A stretch of 64,000 bases of DNA from Tetrapyrgos nigripes (GCA_013368315.1 JAACJM010000033.1:186001-250000), one strand, 5' to 3'. Shown: positions 32,515-45,327, numbered from the stretch's first letter. Numbers and translations: made by a program. The notes: a model not told the origin generated them from the letters alone.

Positions 32515-33745
32515 GAGGGATTGTTGGTGGTCGAGGACAAAGAGATAAGTGAGACCGTTGTCAAATGCAATGCGGAGAGGGGCTCGGAACCCCAATCAAA
32601 AGGCTATATTTACATAAAATATAGAGAAAAAAAAAGAAAAAAAGACGGGAGAAGTCGGGACCGTAATTATACTGCCACACCATAGATTGCAGTGTAAAAA
32701 ACTCATCCTCATTCCTCGGTTTTGTAACAAGATCTCGCAGATTTCATAACTTCCAATTTTCAAATCATTACTCAAAAGCTTCAGATCCTAGTAAGTCTAA
32801 CATTTCTTCTCGAGAAACTTGACTAAGTCCATTCTGGAGTCCCTGTTTATGATGGCAGGCCAAGGAAGAACAGGAATAGCAAAGGGCTCCAATTCACACC
32901 CAAGACTGGAAAACTCACTTCTCTTCCTTTATATACTGAGGAAGTTCCCAACGGCTTCCTTTGTTCCGTCGCTTATACTGCGAGGTTTTATACAGGAACA
33001 GGGAAAGCAACTCTGGCTTTCAAACCTCAAGTTTGTAATTCTGTTGTCTGATCCCATCATGAAAAGGAAATAATAAATTACTATCATTGACTTACAGTCA
33101 AAGTCTTTCAGGGGGTAGTGTACAGAAGTCAAATAAAATAATGTGTACTTTTTATGGGCTGCCAGTTCAGGCCCCATTTTTGTCACGCTTTGGCACTGGC
33201 CCACATTCCTTTCATTTCTACTGGTTTTAGCCGGAACCAGTGGGATCCAGTGGCACCAGCAACTTGTCAAAATACTGATGTTGATGGATAATGAGTGGTA
33301 CAAAGAAAAGGGTAGCCTTTCCAGGTCTAGTCCCAGTAAAAAAAAAAGCTCTGTTTAACACCATAGAAATAGGTTCAACTTGATATTCATGTAGTCCATT
33401 CAACCATTGAGGCATAAAACACTATATTATGAGTTTGAACGTGTCCTGGCCTGCAGCGTCACTCCATGTAGGGGTTTGAGACATATGGTGTGACTGGAGT
33501 AGAGAAATAGCGAGAAGAAACTAGAAGATATGGAAGAAACAGCACAGGGAAAGCTCAAGATGGTGGTAAAGAGAAGACGTGTTGACCAAGTAAGGCTAAA
33601 AGGGCGTGGGGGCCCACATGATTGTGTCATAAATCAGCAGCTCTGCCTGTGCCTATAGATAAAAAGAGGACTAGATACATCATTACATGCAAGTACATGT
33701 GCATGGATAAAAGGAATATAATCAGTAGAACTAGAGAATTTATGT
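32515..33745. other. Gene-poor stretch, LTR-like fragments
   Basis: Around 32690-32740 the sequence GTGTAAAAAACTCATCCTCA-TCCTCGG resembles 36652-36680 (GTGTAAAGAACTCAGCCTCATTCTTCGG), suggesting fragments of the same element on both sides of this interval. The rest, including ORFs at 32819-33358, shows nothing recognisable. Confidence 0.4.
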
Positions 33746-35101
33746 CTATTCACTCATGACCTCAGTCTGTCTCTCAACCTGACTCTCTGTTTGAGATGCT
33801 GCTGTCTGCATTGAGGCAAATCTGATAGACTGAGAAAGAGACATGTTATTTCGAGACCTGATTTCTTCCCTAGACCTTTCCAAGGCTACCATGAGGATGA
33901 TGAGAATAAGATAAAGTGTCTTCAAACATTGTCAGTCAAGTGTAGAGGCTCCAAGGAGTATGTAAATACACCTACAGCTAAACCTGGCAGAGTAGCAGCA
34001 AAAGTCTGAAATGTGATAGATGATGACTCAGTTGAAAAGTTAATAGTGATGTATGTGATCTATAATGTGGATAGTTAACGTTCATTTAGAATAAATGAAG
34101 CAGAATTCTGTCTACTGACCCACAGTCCACAATAGATCATCCCAGATTCAACCAGTAGCATCAGAACCTTCTGAGCTCTGGAAACCTGATTGCCACAGTC
34201 CTTCAAAGCCTTTTTGATATCTTGAGCATGAATCCTTTGAAGAATTAAAACAAAAATATCAAATGCGCACCAAGCTTTATATCCAATGAAGCCTGTGGCA
34301 GCCATATTTGTGATGAGGAGTGGGAGAATCATGATCAAGATATTATTTTGCTTTCCAAGATCAGCAAGGCTATGAAGAGAGCTAACAGCAGCTAAACCTC
34401 CATCTGCCAATGCACCACCTAATGCTCAGGAGATAAGAATGACTCCCTTGATTGGTATGCAGATTTATCTACTCACCTACAGATCCTATAGAACAAATAA
34501 GCAGAATACCCTTGACCACCAGATTTTGTGGAAACATGACAATTCCATCACTAATAGCATACTATCATGAAACGAGCAAGTATAAATATTGGGTTCAAAA
34601 TGAATCTCAAGATAATAATAACTCATTACTTACATTCAATCTTTGCAACATGGTTAGGGCTATTCTTATGTCTGTTGTCTGTTGTATAATATTTGCAACG
34701 TTGACAACATTGTAAGTGGAATCTCAAGCAGGTAAAATAGCACATCCAGAGTAGCAGCTGTAGTTCCAAGAATTAGCATGAAGACCACAAGGGCAAGCAG
34801 CATAAGCTGTGGTCCTGAGCAATATCTTTGCTGTGATCTGGGAACAAGAGAGCAGTGCAAAAACATATCCATGGAGTCAGATTTGGAGAGAAAACAACAT
34901 GAAAAGTCAGGCTTACAGAATAGCAAAAAATATTGTGAGGGCAAGCATAGCATTGATACCATGAATCAGCCACTCAATAGCTGTTCGAAATATCCAGTTT
35001 TTGATGGTAGCAAGATCAGAGTTGGAGAGTGGCAGGAAGGATGGTTGTTGTGCCTGGAGCATTGCGGGGCCTTGGAACAAAAAGAGCATTGATTCAAGCA
35101 T
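33746..35101 (-). CDS. Multi-pass membrane protein, paralogue of 4515-5875
   Basis: Spliced minus-strand gene. First exon from 35101: LSNSDLATIKNWIFRTAIEW and GINAMLALTIFFAIL. Then PQLMLLALVVFMLILGTTAA, LDVLFYLLEIPLTMLSTLQI, AISDGIVMFPQNLVVKGILL, NNILIMILPLLITNMAATGF, VLMLLVESGMIYCGLWV, TFAATLPGLAVGVFTYSLEP, and a terminal TLYLILIILMVALERSREEI with a hydrophilic tail ending MSE and TAG at 33746. The order equals that of the gene at 4515-5875. The conserved W-R-A-W after the DGIV helix is absent: the sequence goes directly from IVM to FPQN. This could be a short deletion or a real subfamily difference. Otherwise no stop is seen. Function unknown. Confidence 0.65.
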
Positions 35102-35104
35102 TTA

Positions 35105-35265
35105 TATTGTCCCCAGTGTGCTAAATTTGTATCCATGATTCCATCTTCTACGGCAAGCAGATAGCTTTAAATAGTCATCTTAACTGGAACTGTCCATTAT
35201 TCAACTCGAGTTTCAACCAAATAAGCATTTATAAAATCTAAAGCAGACATGTGCGGTATCAGCAC
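35105..35265. repeat. Upstream region of membrane gene, copy 1 of a duplication
   Basis: Resembles 35813-35960 in the same orientation. Shared blocks are CCCAGTGTGCTAA-TTTGTATCCAT, then CTTAACTGG or CCTAACTGG, and ATTCAACTCGAG. It probably contains the promoter of the gene ending at 35101. Confidence 0.7.
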
Positions 35266-36685
35266 TCCAAATCTGTGGGTTCTGATTCCCACAGCCCACT
35301 ACAATCTACTAATAGATAGGTGATAGGTACCCGCCAGCAGAGAAGCTTGAAAGCAACCGGCCACCATCAAAGAGTTAGCCTAATATTTCGGGAAGATACC
35401 TGGGTCTTTTTTAGCTTGTTTCTGCTGGCTCGGCTAAAATTCAAACCCTTCGAGATGTTCTGCTCCAATTGTGCTCCAAAGAGGACTTGCCCATTAGTAC
35501 TGAGGCTACTCAAGGGCATACCAGAAGGTGTTTCAATATGTCATGGATGAGTCTAAGAGACAATCAGCTTATGATGCTCTCTTGAGCAGGTCCGAGAAAC
35601 ATCAGAAGCTTGATTGTGGAGGAGTGAACAGAGCTCCAGTCTTGTTTCAATGATTCACTTCATGGCTCACAGAAGTATGAATACTTTAGTTCAAGGTCAC
35701 TACTAATCTATCAAATTATGATGCAAAGTGAAATCAAGGGAGAATGAGCCAAGAATAAAGTAGAATGAACAGTCGGTGTTTGGGTGGCCACCCACCTTTG
35801 TCTTTGAGCATATATTGCCCCCAGTGTGCTAACTTTGTATCCATCTTCCATGGTAATAATAGTACTGATCTCCCAGCTCTGAATAATTATCCTAACTGGC
35901 CCCAGTCCATCATTCAACTCGAGGCTTTACCCATAAGTCTTTATTTGATTAGAGCAGATACTTGATCGTTGCCCAAACTCTAACATGGTACATCAGTGGT
36001 CATGATGTGTGCCTTCACAGTTACGAAATTTTAAAAAAGAAACAGATCACATACCCGACTTAAAGAATCTTCTTCCATCTTTGATGACTTCTCTCAAGGC
36101 AGATCCTAGGTCAGAGAGCCTGGCTATCATTTCAAATCTCTCTGAAATTTTCAAAATAAAATAGCGTGGGCCAGCTAATGGTGTTTAGCTGTTATTCTCA
36201 TGGACCAGGACCATTAGTGAACTGCACGAGTATCCTGCGGGTCTTGACTCGATGAAGGAAGACTCAACAATATGAGTTCAAAAAAAGGTGAGAATTAACC
36301 GTTGAATATATTAATTCATTGAACTATACTTACGAAGCTTAATTGAAGCGTTCAGGCATGGAAATCTGTACCCGTACTGTATGAAGGAGATGTGGGGCAC
36401 CACTGCGTGTGGAAATGACGAGGCCCAAAGGGAAGTGAGTGGCGAGCGCTAAATGAGCACTGTCGACGGTTCGGTATCGGCTTCTATCATTCCGCTTTGA
36501 GAGGACATGTGAACCAACGCAGGCGCAGGCACCTGCCGGATCTTAACCGGTAAGCACGCAATAAGACCCCTAAATAGACGGAAGAAATTGGAAGGAAGCA
36601 CGGAAAAAACCGGGGCACCAACTCAACATAGCCACACGCGGAAACGTAGTGTAAAGAACTCAGCCTCATTCTTCGGCCTCGTAAT
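35266..36685. other. Intergenic with a duplicated promoter segment
   Basis: Contains the second, diverged copy (35813-35960) of the upstream region of the membrane gene but no matching gene beside it. A plus-strand ORF at 35320-35550 and a minus-strand ORF at 36487-36708 show no recognised domain. 36560-36685 looks like LTR-type sequence (see 32690). Confidence 0.45.
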
Positions 36686-36767
36686 AGGAACTCCGCTCTA
36701 GACTCCACCTAACCCTAACCCTAACCCTAAGCCTGAACCCGGAGGAGGGATGCCAATCCCTACTCCA
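36686..36767 (-). repeat. TTAGGG-bearing module, right (inverted) copy
   Basis: Complement of 29480-29556 with an extra 6 bp unit (CCTAACCCTAACCCTAACCC on the plus strand). It abuts the 417 bp inverted repeat at 36768 directly. Confidence 0.85.
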
Positions 36768-37185
36768 ACGTCATTGTGAAGAATTACAGTTGCATAATGA
36801 TTTCGGATTGCCTGAAGTGCGCAACGCCATCCACATGGCGAAGCGAACCATCATCAAGATGTGCATTTGATACATTCTTTTTGCTTTGCGGTCGCTTTGC
36901 TCTGTGTTGCTATTAATATCTCTCTTTCGCTATTGTACTCTGCATGTATTTAGATGTATATAGTTGTGCTATTGGTATTCATTTTGGTCTTTGTATTCAG
37001 CATAGCAACGAATATCATATTCGTAAGATCTATCTATGTACAACTTGTAGATAAACCCTAATTACTTGGGCCCTCTGTACTTGGGCCCTTTAGGTTTGAA
37101 CACCGGACGACTTGAAATGTCGGCTCCGTGTTGGCTTCCCGTGAGGAAGCCTGGTGCAGGCTTCCCATGAGCTTGCCTCCAGTGT
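36768..37185 (-). repeat. 417 bp inverted repeat, right copy
   Basis: Inverted, near-identical partner of 26921-27337 (418 bp here, one extra base). The inner side is joined to the TTAGGG module. The outer side continues TACATGTCC, different from the left copy. Confidence 0.9.
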
Positions 37186-39590
37186 TACATGTCCACCAGC
37201 GATATCTCCTCTACCAACTGCAGGCTGGAGCTCAAGAGGACGAGATATTGACGGGCGAGTTAGGATCCTACGTTGCTGCTGGTCTTTGACATGGCGTTGT
37301 ATCTGTCCCTCGCCTTCTGTCTCATTGCTAGAGTGGCTCATTGACGTGCCATCGCTCTGGTGAAACTCAGTTGTAGGCGGAGGCATGAGTGGAACGTTCA
37401 GATGAGCCCGCTGTGTCTTCAGTCGGCTTCGTAAGTGTTCCCATTTTATTTTTCCGAGTTAGACTCATAGCATTCGTTACTAGATCTACGTCACCGCCCT
37501 CTATGGGCCTTACCTGCTATCGACTCCAACTTCTTTATACTGCCCGCCCCGCTACTTTTGCAGAATACCCTCACCAAAGTTGGTCATCACCGTACCCCAT
37601 CCCTACGCTTCCCGCTATTGATGCTTGCTCTGCAGTAGCATGGCTGGGCCATGGAGCGTTCAGTTCTACGTGTTGAGCAGGTTGAGCAGGTTGAGGGCTG
37701 GAGGGGAATACAGCATAGTTATCGCTGAGGAAGAAGTAAAGAGATACGCAAGTGCGAGGACGCAGGTGGGCTTTCAGATTATTTTCGTTCGGGCTGGGGA
37801 TACTGACCGTGTGACTCTTGTAGACTGGTATCCTCTTCATCTAGTCTCTGACGACGAGTCCGGACCACGACGACGAAGACTACGCGCTCTCCTTCCTTCA
37901 CTTGTCTACTCGAGATAACTCCCTCTTTTCCCTCTTCTACTGCCGACTCTTTATCATTGCTCTTCAAGAAATCTAGACCGAGGTCGATAAACAAACGAAA
38001 AGGACAAGAGTCTGCGCGCATACAAGTTGACTCAGGTGCGTCTTGTCGCCTTACTGAATCACTTCCCCGCCATCTAATTATGTCTCTTCATAGGTCACAT
38101 CAGTCTAGACCATCCGCGTCAAGCTCACACCTTCCTCTTCGCTTCTCGCACGTCTGGATTGGATCAACAAACAAGATCCCTTACACGGTCCTCAAACCCA
38201 TTTCTACCGATGTTGAACTCGCTTCTAGCGTGTTCGACAACGCCAAATCTGATTCCAGGCTATCTGAAAACTCCAAAACCAACGCTGGGCACGGGTGAGG
38301 CGATACCTCATCAACAGTACAAAAGTGAGACGTACGAAGTATTTCTGGTTCTGGAGGATTCTAAGGGCGATCGGGTCCGTTGTAGAGACGACTTGTTCGT
38401 GACTTCTTCTTGCTGTAGGGTCGTTGGTCCAATGTTCGTTCGTTCGGGGTGTAGGAGATAATTCTTGTGGTTTTCAACTCGAAGTCTCGTTTGTGGTACG
38501 CCGTATACATCCTTCTCTCATTTTTCTCCTTCTAATTCACTATCTTATTCACTCTCCTTTCTCTTCTATCCTCCAGGTGTTCATCTTGCCGCACCACTCA
38601 TCACATCATCAATCTGGACTGCAAAATTGCTGCAAAACCCAACGACACAGCCAAATCTTGGCCGTTCTGGACCAGTGGGCCGCTTCCCGGGTTCCTCTAC
38701 ACCTATAACTTCGACTAGCACCCTCCAAGCGAACTCATTGAGTAGCTATGGACCCGTAGAACTCTATCCTCGTCAAGACCTACGACTACAACACAAAACA
38801 TTTGGTCTATAGCTGGTGATGGACGACTTGAACAGCAGAAAAAGCTTGAGACTGCGTTGGGTCAGTTGATATCTGTTGGACGACTGTTTTCTTCGGTATT
38901 GATCCATCACGGCACAGGGATATGGTTACCTGGGCGAGTGTTTTCTCGCCAACATATGGTGCGTTTGATACATTCTTCTGGTGCTTACAGGGTTACTGAT
39001 AGTGACATCCTTCCTCTCGCAGGTCGTTTTTTTCTTCCAGTCAATGGTATTGGTCAAACCCCGGCTGCAGGCACATCAAAACTCCGGAACTGTTCAAAAT
39101 ATTGGCAGTGTTTACCCGAGTCGGATCCTAGCATTTCTCGGAGTAGTCTCAGCGTATGAAGAGGCTGAATGGGTACGAGAAGCGGTGCCGCCAGTTGGAC
39201 TGTGAGGGATGGAATGAGATGGAATGTGAGGACGAGGAACTCTGCTTTGAGATGTATAGCGGGTACTTGGATCATCCCTTCATTTTTCGCCTGAGCATTG
39301 AGACACTGACACACTTCTTTCTTAGGACAAAGATGATGAACTCCGTAACAGATACCTCTTCGAATGATCCTATCTGGACGATCTCAATGTCCCAAACTCT
39401 GCCGAACACCCTACAAGGACGCCAACCGTCTTTGCTTGAAAATCCCGGGCTGTTCAGGTGCCAACCCGATCACCATGGTACGCAACACTGTCACTCAGAC
39501 TGGCACTACCACTGGCTTCAGAGTTATATACACATCAAACTAGACCTTGTAAAGATCTATTGTTTACTACCAAGTCTAAAGTCATGACTC
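37186..39590 (+). other. Possible multi-exon host gene(s), unresolved
   Basis: GC-richer sequence with several plus-strand segments of coding character and intron-like boundaries, for example a GTAAGT at about 37429 and acceptors at about 37482 and 38092. Segments include PYPIPTLPAIDACSAVAWLG (37389-37676), QIIFVRAGDTDRVTLVDWYP (37625-37918), HISLDHPRQAHTFLFASRTS (about 38095), and MKRLNGYEKRCRQLDCEGWN (39156 on). I cannot connect them into one product and recognise no domain. A minus-strand ORF at 37090-37386 is cut by the 417 bp repeat. Confidence 0.35.
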
Positions 39591-40240
39591 AAGAGTGCTA
39601 ATCAAAGACCATTGGGCTTCAATTGGGTCAGGAAAGGTCGTTAAATACAAAAGCAATACTGTTTGAGCAATCAAGCAGCAGTATAGAAGTCAGCCCAAAC
39701 AGGAAAAACAGATTCCAAAAGGAGAAGTCGATGCCGAATCGCTTAGTTATGAAGGCAGTTAAACGCAGTCATCAATAAACTTGCAATCCGACCAAGAGAC
39801 TTCGATTAGACCTGTTTTGACCTGACAATAGATAAGAGATAGTGTCATGACGTCTATATTTGGTACTATTTATTTCTTCTTATCTCCGTATCCTTGGATC
39901 TTTACCCCATATGACTCTTGTTCCACATGCTACACACCAGACCTTTCAATACAGCTTCTTTACAGCTTCCTTTTACAGCTTTACTTTTACATATATAAAC
40001 CCTGTCCTGACACCTGGTTCCCCATCTTGACCTCTTTGTCATTGGGACCAGGTGTGTATCTCCCTTTTCATTACTTCTTTCACCTTTACTGATGGGCACT
40101 GTAGTTCCAGTACTTACTGCTATCTGTTAGGTATTTAATACATTCTTTGTTGTTGGGACCAGTTCCAGTACTTACTACTATCTGTTAGTCAAGTCAAGCC
40201 CATAGCTCCTCATTATCACTATCTAAGTGCTCGCCTCTTT
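39591..40240. other. Intergenic, short local direct repeat
   Basis: AGTTCCAGTACTTACT(G/A)CTATCTGTTAG occurs at about 40103 and 40163 (period about 60 bp). No gene seen. Confidence 0.5.
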
Positions 40241-40248
40241 GTGACAGA

Positions 40249-43200
40249 TAGTGTTGCGGACGGTTCGCTATGGCTGGCTCCGGCTCGGCTCATGACAGCT
40301 TAGCTTAAAATAGATATGGCTCGGCTTCAAGCTGTTAATAACCGGCTTTTTGTGGCTTAAGCCGGTAAAAGCCTCCCACAGCCCATCACCGAGATCGCGC
40401 CTGGGGCAGTGACTCAACACCGTCCGCTGTAGTGCTAAATCAAAGAACGGTGTAAAGCAGAGACCACTAACTTACACATGGGGCCCTCCCACATTGCTAG
40501 TAAGAAGTAGAAAAGATAATATCAATGTACATGTAAATAGGAATACAAATGGCAATAAATGGCAACTATCTATGTGCCTTCTGCATGATGAATATCCTCC
40601 TCTAACGAGTCCTGACTCTCTAGCATTGATAAGATATCCTGAAGACACACATTCTTATCCTCCAGAACTTTGTCTTTCGCAGCTAACAAACCCAAAAGAT
40701 GGTCAATTTCCTCCTCTGCCTTCATCCCAACAGTAAAGTTGATCGGTGTACCTCTTTTGAGTGAGAACTTCAACATTTGCAAAGCTTCCATTAAGTCGTG
40801 ATGCATCCGGCTACGCCTCTTAGTAGTGTCCTCTCCAGCCAAAGAGAATACACGTTCTGAACGGGAAGGATATCCATAGCAAGGCGAAAGAGAGTGGGGA
40901 AGCGTGATTGATTATTCTAATACATTTGTCTGAGTCAAAATCTGTGAAGATCGAAGAACAATCACACGGAACGTACCTCCCACCATTTCACAAGATCAAG
41001 GCCCCTTGCATCTTCTAGCTCACCGGAAAGATAAACATCAATTTCTTGCTGTAATGTCGACTTTTTTCATCGAGTGGGGTTGGATGATTCTTTCAGTGGA
41101 GTGAGGCCAAGAAGCTCATCTGCCCAGCTTGGATTCCACAGTGTTGATCTTGATACGGCGGGGGTAGGGATTATCAGTACTCCTGCAGGTGTCTGGGACT
41201 GGCCATTGGCGTTGTCACCCACATAATAATCTATAAGCTAAAGACGAAAGTTTCAGAAAAACATTCTATTGACAAACACAAACAGCAGACCTTATCTTGA
41301 AACAATTGTCAAGCATCCACCACCATATCAGGATGATAGTGCTCCAGCCAACGTAGCTTCATTGCCGGGTTGAGAACTAAAAGGAGTATTAGCTTGTAAG
41401 CAAATATGTAGTATTTGAGAAACAGAAAACACATACTCATTGCGAGAGTGTAAACCTTTGACTCACTAAGGCGGCTGATGTAACCTGTCAGCTTCTCAAT
41501 CCCTGCTTCGATGGCATCTGCAAGCTGAGGAATGGTATCTCGGAGTACCTTCCACTTTTCAATCATAGCTTCAAACGCAGGGAGAACAAAACAGAGTGTC
41601 GGGGTCTTTTCTCCAGATAAGACATGTTGAAATCTTTGTGGTACCTACCATACATGAGTGTTAGTTCGAGACATGGATCACGAGGAAGAGAAGAAAAACT
41701 TACGGCAAGTATTTCTGAGTATCTGTCTAGCATTGTCCAATCCACTTCTGTCAGATAATATCGACGAAGGTCTTTGAACTCAGGATGAGCCAGAAAACGT
41801 TTGATAGCCTAAGAACACTGGCTATCAGTAACACATCACTCCGACCAGAGATAGCAATGCAAATCACATACCATTTTCAGGAGCCTAGCTCGGTCTATCA
41901 TCAAAGCTGTAGATCCCCATCTGATGTCTATATCACGTATCAGCTGATAGTCTTTCATTTTCTCCGCACGAAGACAGTCCGAGAAGTACTTTTGGCGAAG
42001 ATGGGATGCATGAATCTAAGATGTTGACAATGGGAAATACTTTGGATTAGAGAAGAGCGAGTCAGTGAGTTGTAACATACCTTCCGAACAAGGGTTCGGA
42101 CAATTGCAATGATATCTCGGTTTGAAAATTCTGTGTTTGGATCATAATCTCCAACTGAATCATCAGCGAGCTTGATATCTGTTAATGCTGCGAGCACAGC
42201 TTTGACAGCACAGTTGGTAATATGGGGAAAACATCTACAGCCAGTTATAGAACATGAGCAAAGGGCAAAGAAGACCGAAATTGAGTACAGAAGAGTGTAA
42301 AACAGCACTCACCAAACCCGTTGTTCATTTGCATCAAAATCAAGGCCACGCATAATTAAATCTGTCTCAAGAACCTGCATACAGGTGTCGTTGTTGCTGG
42401 CATTATCCATGGTGGTATAACCGAGCTTTTGAAACATATGAGAATCATAGCCATGTCATCGAAAAAGAAAGAACACACCTTCGCAGTCATTTCAACCCTA
42501 TCCAAGATGTAAAGATATGCTCATGCAATATGCTCACCATCATGGCGTCCCGGTACTCGATGAAAGCCAATAAGCTCAGCACGTAGGGTTAGAGTCAACT
42601 TGTCTGAGCCAGGAGCCTTGTTGCCTTGGATCCAGTGCGCTGTGACACACATGTATGGCACAAGATTAGGATCAGTCCAAAGGTCCATTGCCGTACTGAC
42701 TTGTCCTAGGGCAGCCTAAAAATATACAGCAATGTGATCAGAGACAGGAGTTAAATAATAACAGTGAGCACGTACTGAAATGTCCTCCTTCAGATGAACC
42801 AACTGATCCTCCCATAATTGTATGATGCGGCTCCGGATCTTGTCCCAATGAGGTATGTCGGAGTCTCGAAGGCCGCTCCGCAACATCAGAAAGATTGCTC
42901 AAAGTTGTGGGTTCTCAATGACATTGATAGACTGGAAGAATGTGCATGAGAAGGCGTCCAAATCTTGAGTAAACGACACACCTGACTATCAGCTGCAATG
43001 AATGCACAGATAGCATCGACAAATGCCTCTGGCGAGAAAGCCAGACGAGGAGCTGTCTTCTCAGCAGAGCATGCTCCAGCACCTGCACGATACTGCGCAA
43101 CAGCAGCTTGGGCTTCCTGTGCTGTGATGTCAACACCTTCTTGATCACAGAGGTCGACCCAGTCCTCCACATGACACATATACAGATGTTTGCGTAAGAC

Positions 43201-45319
43201 ACAACTAGCAGTGTTTGCACTGTAGACCACTGCCTGCCGCTCTGAAACGTTACGTGCACTGAAGACATGATATGATGAATAAGTTGAATTTGGAAATGCG
43301 AAAACATATGTTTACATGCAAAGTTTGCAATGTTGGCCTCTACTTCCTTCATCTTCATAGAAGGGCCAAACATCATCAGCACATCGCTTCTTCTTCTTTG
43401 TGGCAGGTGGTGTCTTGTTTTTCCGAGTTGTTGCATGAGGCCCGGATCGGGGCGTCGTAATGCGATATCAGAAGGATGAAGTCGAATGTTAGAACGGGGT
43501 GTGGCAGGCTGGCGAGAGTTAGCTCGAGAATCAGGAGCTTGACGACGAGGGGTTTGATGTGCACCAGTAGCCTGATGACGAGGAGTTGCAACAAAGGAAA
43601 GGAGATCAAGCCCGTTTTCGATATCTTTCTCCATGGCATCGTCATCGATATTGAGAACAGGTTGCGACCGACGGCCCTGGCCCCGAGGTACTGGAGTGGA
43701 TGGTGATAATTCACGCCAAGGAGTTTGGGGTGTACACAAAGTTTGCCTTAAGGAACCCACATCAGGTCTTGGCCGCGTTGGTGTACTGGGATTGAAGAAT
43801 ATGTCGTCCTCCTCATTTTGGTCCAATTGTTGTGGAGGCTCTGTAAAAATGTCCAGCAAATATCACTTTACTAGATGATCGTATGAATTAATATCATGTT
43901 GCATACCTGGATGATCAACCCTCTTGGAACCCCTGGTAGCCTTCTGAACGGTCTTCCGAGTGGTCTTCTGGCCTGTCTTCCTTTTGCGCGTAGGTACCTG
44001 GGTGGCAGTCACTTGTTCGTCTATGACAATAGCTGATGGAAGCTGAGCGTATACATAAAACCGACATAAGAAGGTAGTACTAACCAGCATTGCCAGTGTC
44101 TGCAGAACCCGCCGTCCTGGCATCATAATCTGCGAATGGCATGATTTAGTGGAGAACCTCGGAGGGAAGCATTGAGCCCTACCTGCATCGGCAAATGTCA
44201 CTTGCTTGTCTTTCTTCTTTCTCGGTGCCATGAGTGAGGGGGATGGGTGCGTACTGAGTTTGCGTTGCGAGCCGTGGATTATATCTCTGGAACATGCAAT
44301 GAAGCACAACAGTAAACTCCGAATTGAAAAACACGACGTGAAGGAAACTTACCTACAGATACAGCCGTTCATTGCCAAAAATAAATCCAGATGCTTCAGT
44401 GATGTTCATCATAGGCCAGCAAGTCGATCTGCGTCACTTCTAGCAGAGTAGACATTCATTATTCGGAATACAAATGTGAAGAGACTTACCTACAGTATAT
44501 GTCGTCTCATATAATAAGATACCAAAAACTTCACTCGGCATGACCCAATGAAACCCGCTGCATCGTAAAGAACAGATAGCAGTGACTAAAAACCAATCAG
44601 ATTCGTCGCTCTGGATTGCAACAAGGTGAAGAATGACCTACAGCTTTCTCCGAAATGACAACAGCATGGACAAGTGGATAGGATCAATGTCGGGGGGAGA
44701 TGATCAACCTTAGTTAGAAATGATCAAAAAAGGGAGTACAGCGAATGCAGATAACATCTTACTAGAGGGAACACGTTTGATAACAATGGGTCTTAGCCGA
44801 GTACAGCACTGCTGTCTGTCCGTGCTTGATCTGTGCTGCATTTTCTTTTGCCATCATTGTCATGAAGAGTTGTGCTGAAGGAGGTCATTGCACATGGACA
44901 CATAGTTCCCAGAGGCTACTGCGAGGACCTGAGAGGATATGGTGGAAAGTGGAACGATGTGTCAGGAACCTGAAGGCAGTGACTCGTCAATATTTGACGC
45001 GTCGCATGAAGGTCCAGGCCGGCTGCGCAAAGCCTAAATGATGTAAGAAAGATTGCTTGTATACCCACACTATGTACACCTGGTACTCGGGAAACTACTC
45101 ATTCTACGTCTAAGAACACTAAAACGCACTTGAACGTCATGATCGTCAACCACTGTGGCCAATATGGTACTTGGTCTACATGACGACTCAAAGGCACTTA
45201 GCCCTTATTTAGCCGGAGGCGAGCTGCGTGAGCCATCATTTAATCGGCTGGCTCAGCTCAGCTCACATCAGCTCAGCTCGATGGCTTAGCCGGAGTCAAG
45301 CCAGCCATCTGCAACACTA
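40249..45319 (-). mobile_element. hAT DNA transposon, full length (5,071 bp)
   Basis: Terminal inverted repeats TAGTGTTGC(G/A)GA(C/T)GG at 40249 and the complement at 45319 are flanked by the 8 bp duplication GTGACAGA (40241-40248 and 45320-45327). Subterminal regions carry many GGCTCAGCTC/AGCTTAGC-type repeats in both orientations. A spliced transposase occupies the minus strand. The termini look intact. Confidence 0.93.
40570..44231 (-). CDS. hAT transposase, spliced
   Basis: ATG at 44231 (MAPRKKKDKQVTFADAG). Short basic exons follow (TRKRKTGQKTTRKTVQKATR), then a proline/serine-rich exon. A BED zinc finger comes next: CADDVWPFYEDEG, HCKLCM, then after an intron NTASCVLRKHLYMCHVEDW. The RNase H-like core follows, with AMDLWTDPNLVPYMCVTAHW, AELIGFHRVPGRHDGEHIA, LIMRGLDFDANEQR and RCFPHITNCAVKAVLAAL. 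Then come YLTEVDWTMLDRYSEILA, AMIEKWKVLRDTIPQLADAI and LNPAMKLRWLEHYHPDM. The C-terminal dimerisation motif is SERVFSLAGEDTTKRRSRM with ALQMLKFSLKRG, ending at 40570. Around 43440 the frame of the upstream exon and the BED finger do not agree, so there may be one frameshift or an intron I missed. Whether it is active is open. Confidence 0.8.
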
Positions 45320-45327
45320 GTGACAGA

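Noticed and set aside
26921..37185. The 417 bp repeats as the two LTRs of one retrotransposon
   Set aside because: They are in opposite orientation, have no shared target duplication and do not bracket a coherent gag-pol.
37389..39590. A named host gene
   Set aside because: Segments look coding but I could not join exons or recognise a domain.
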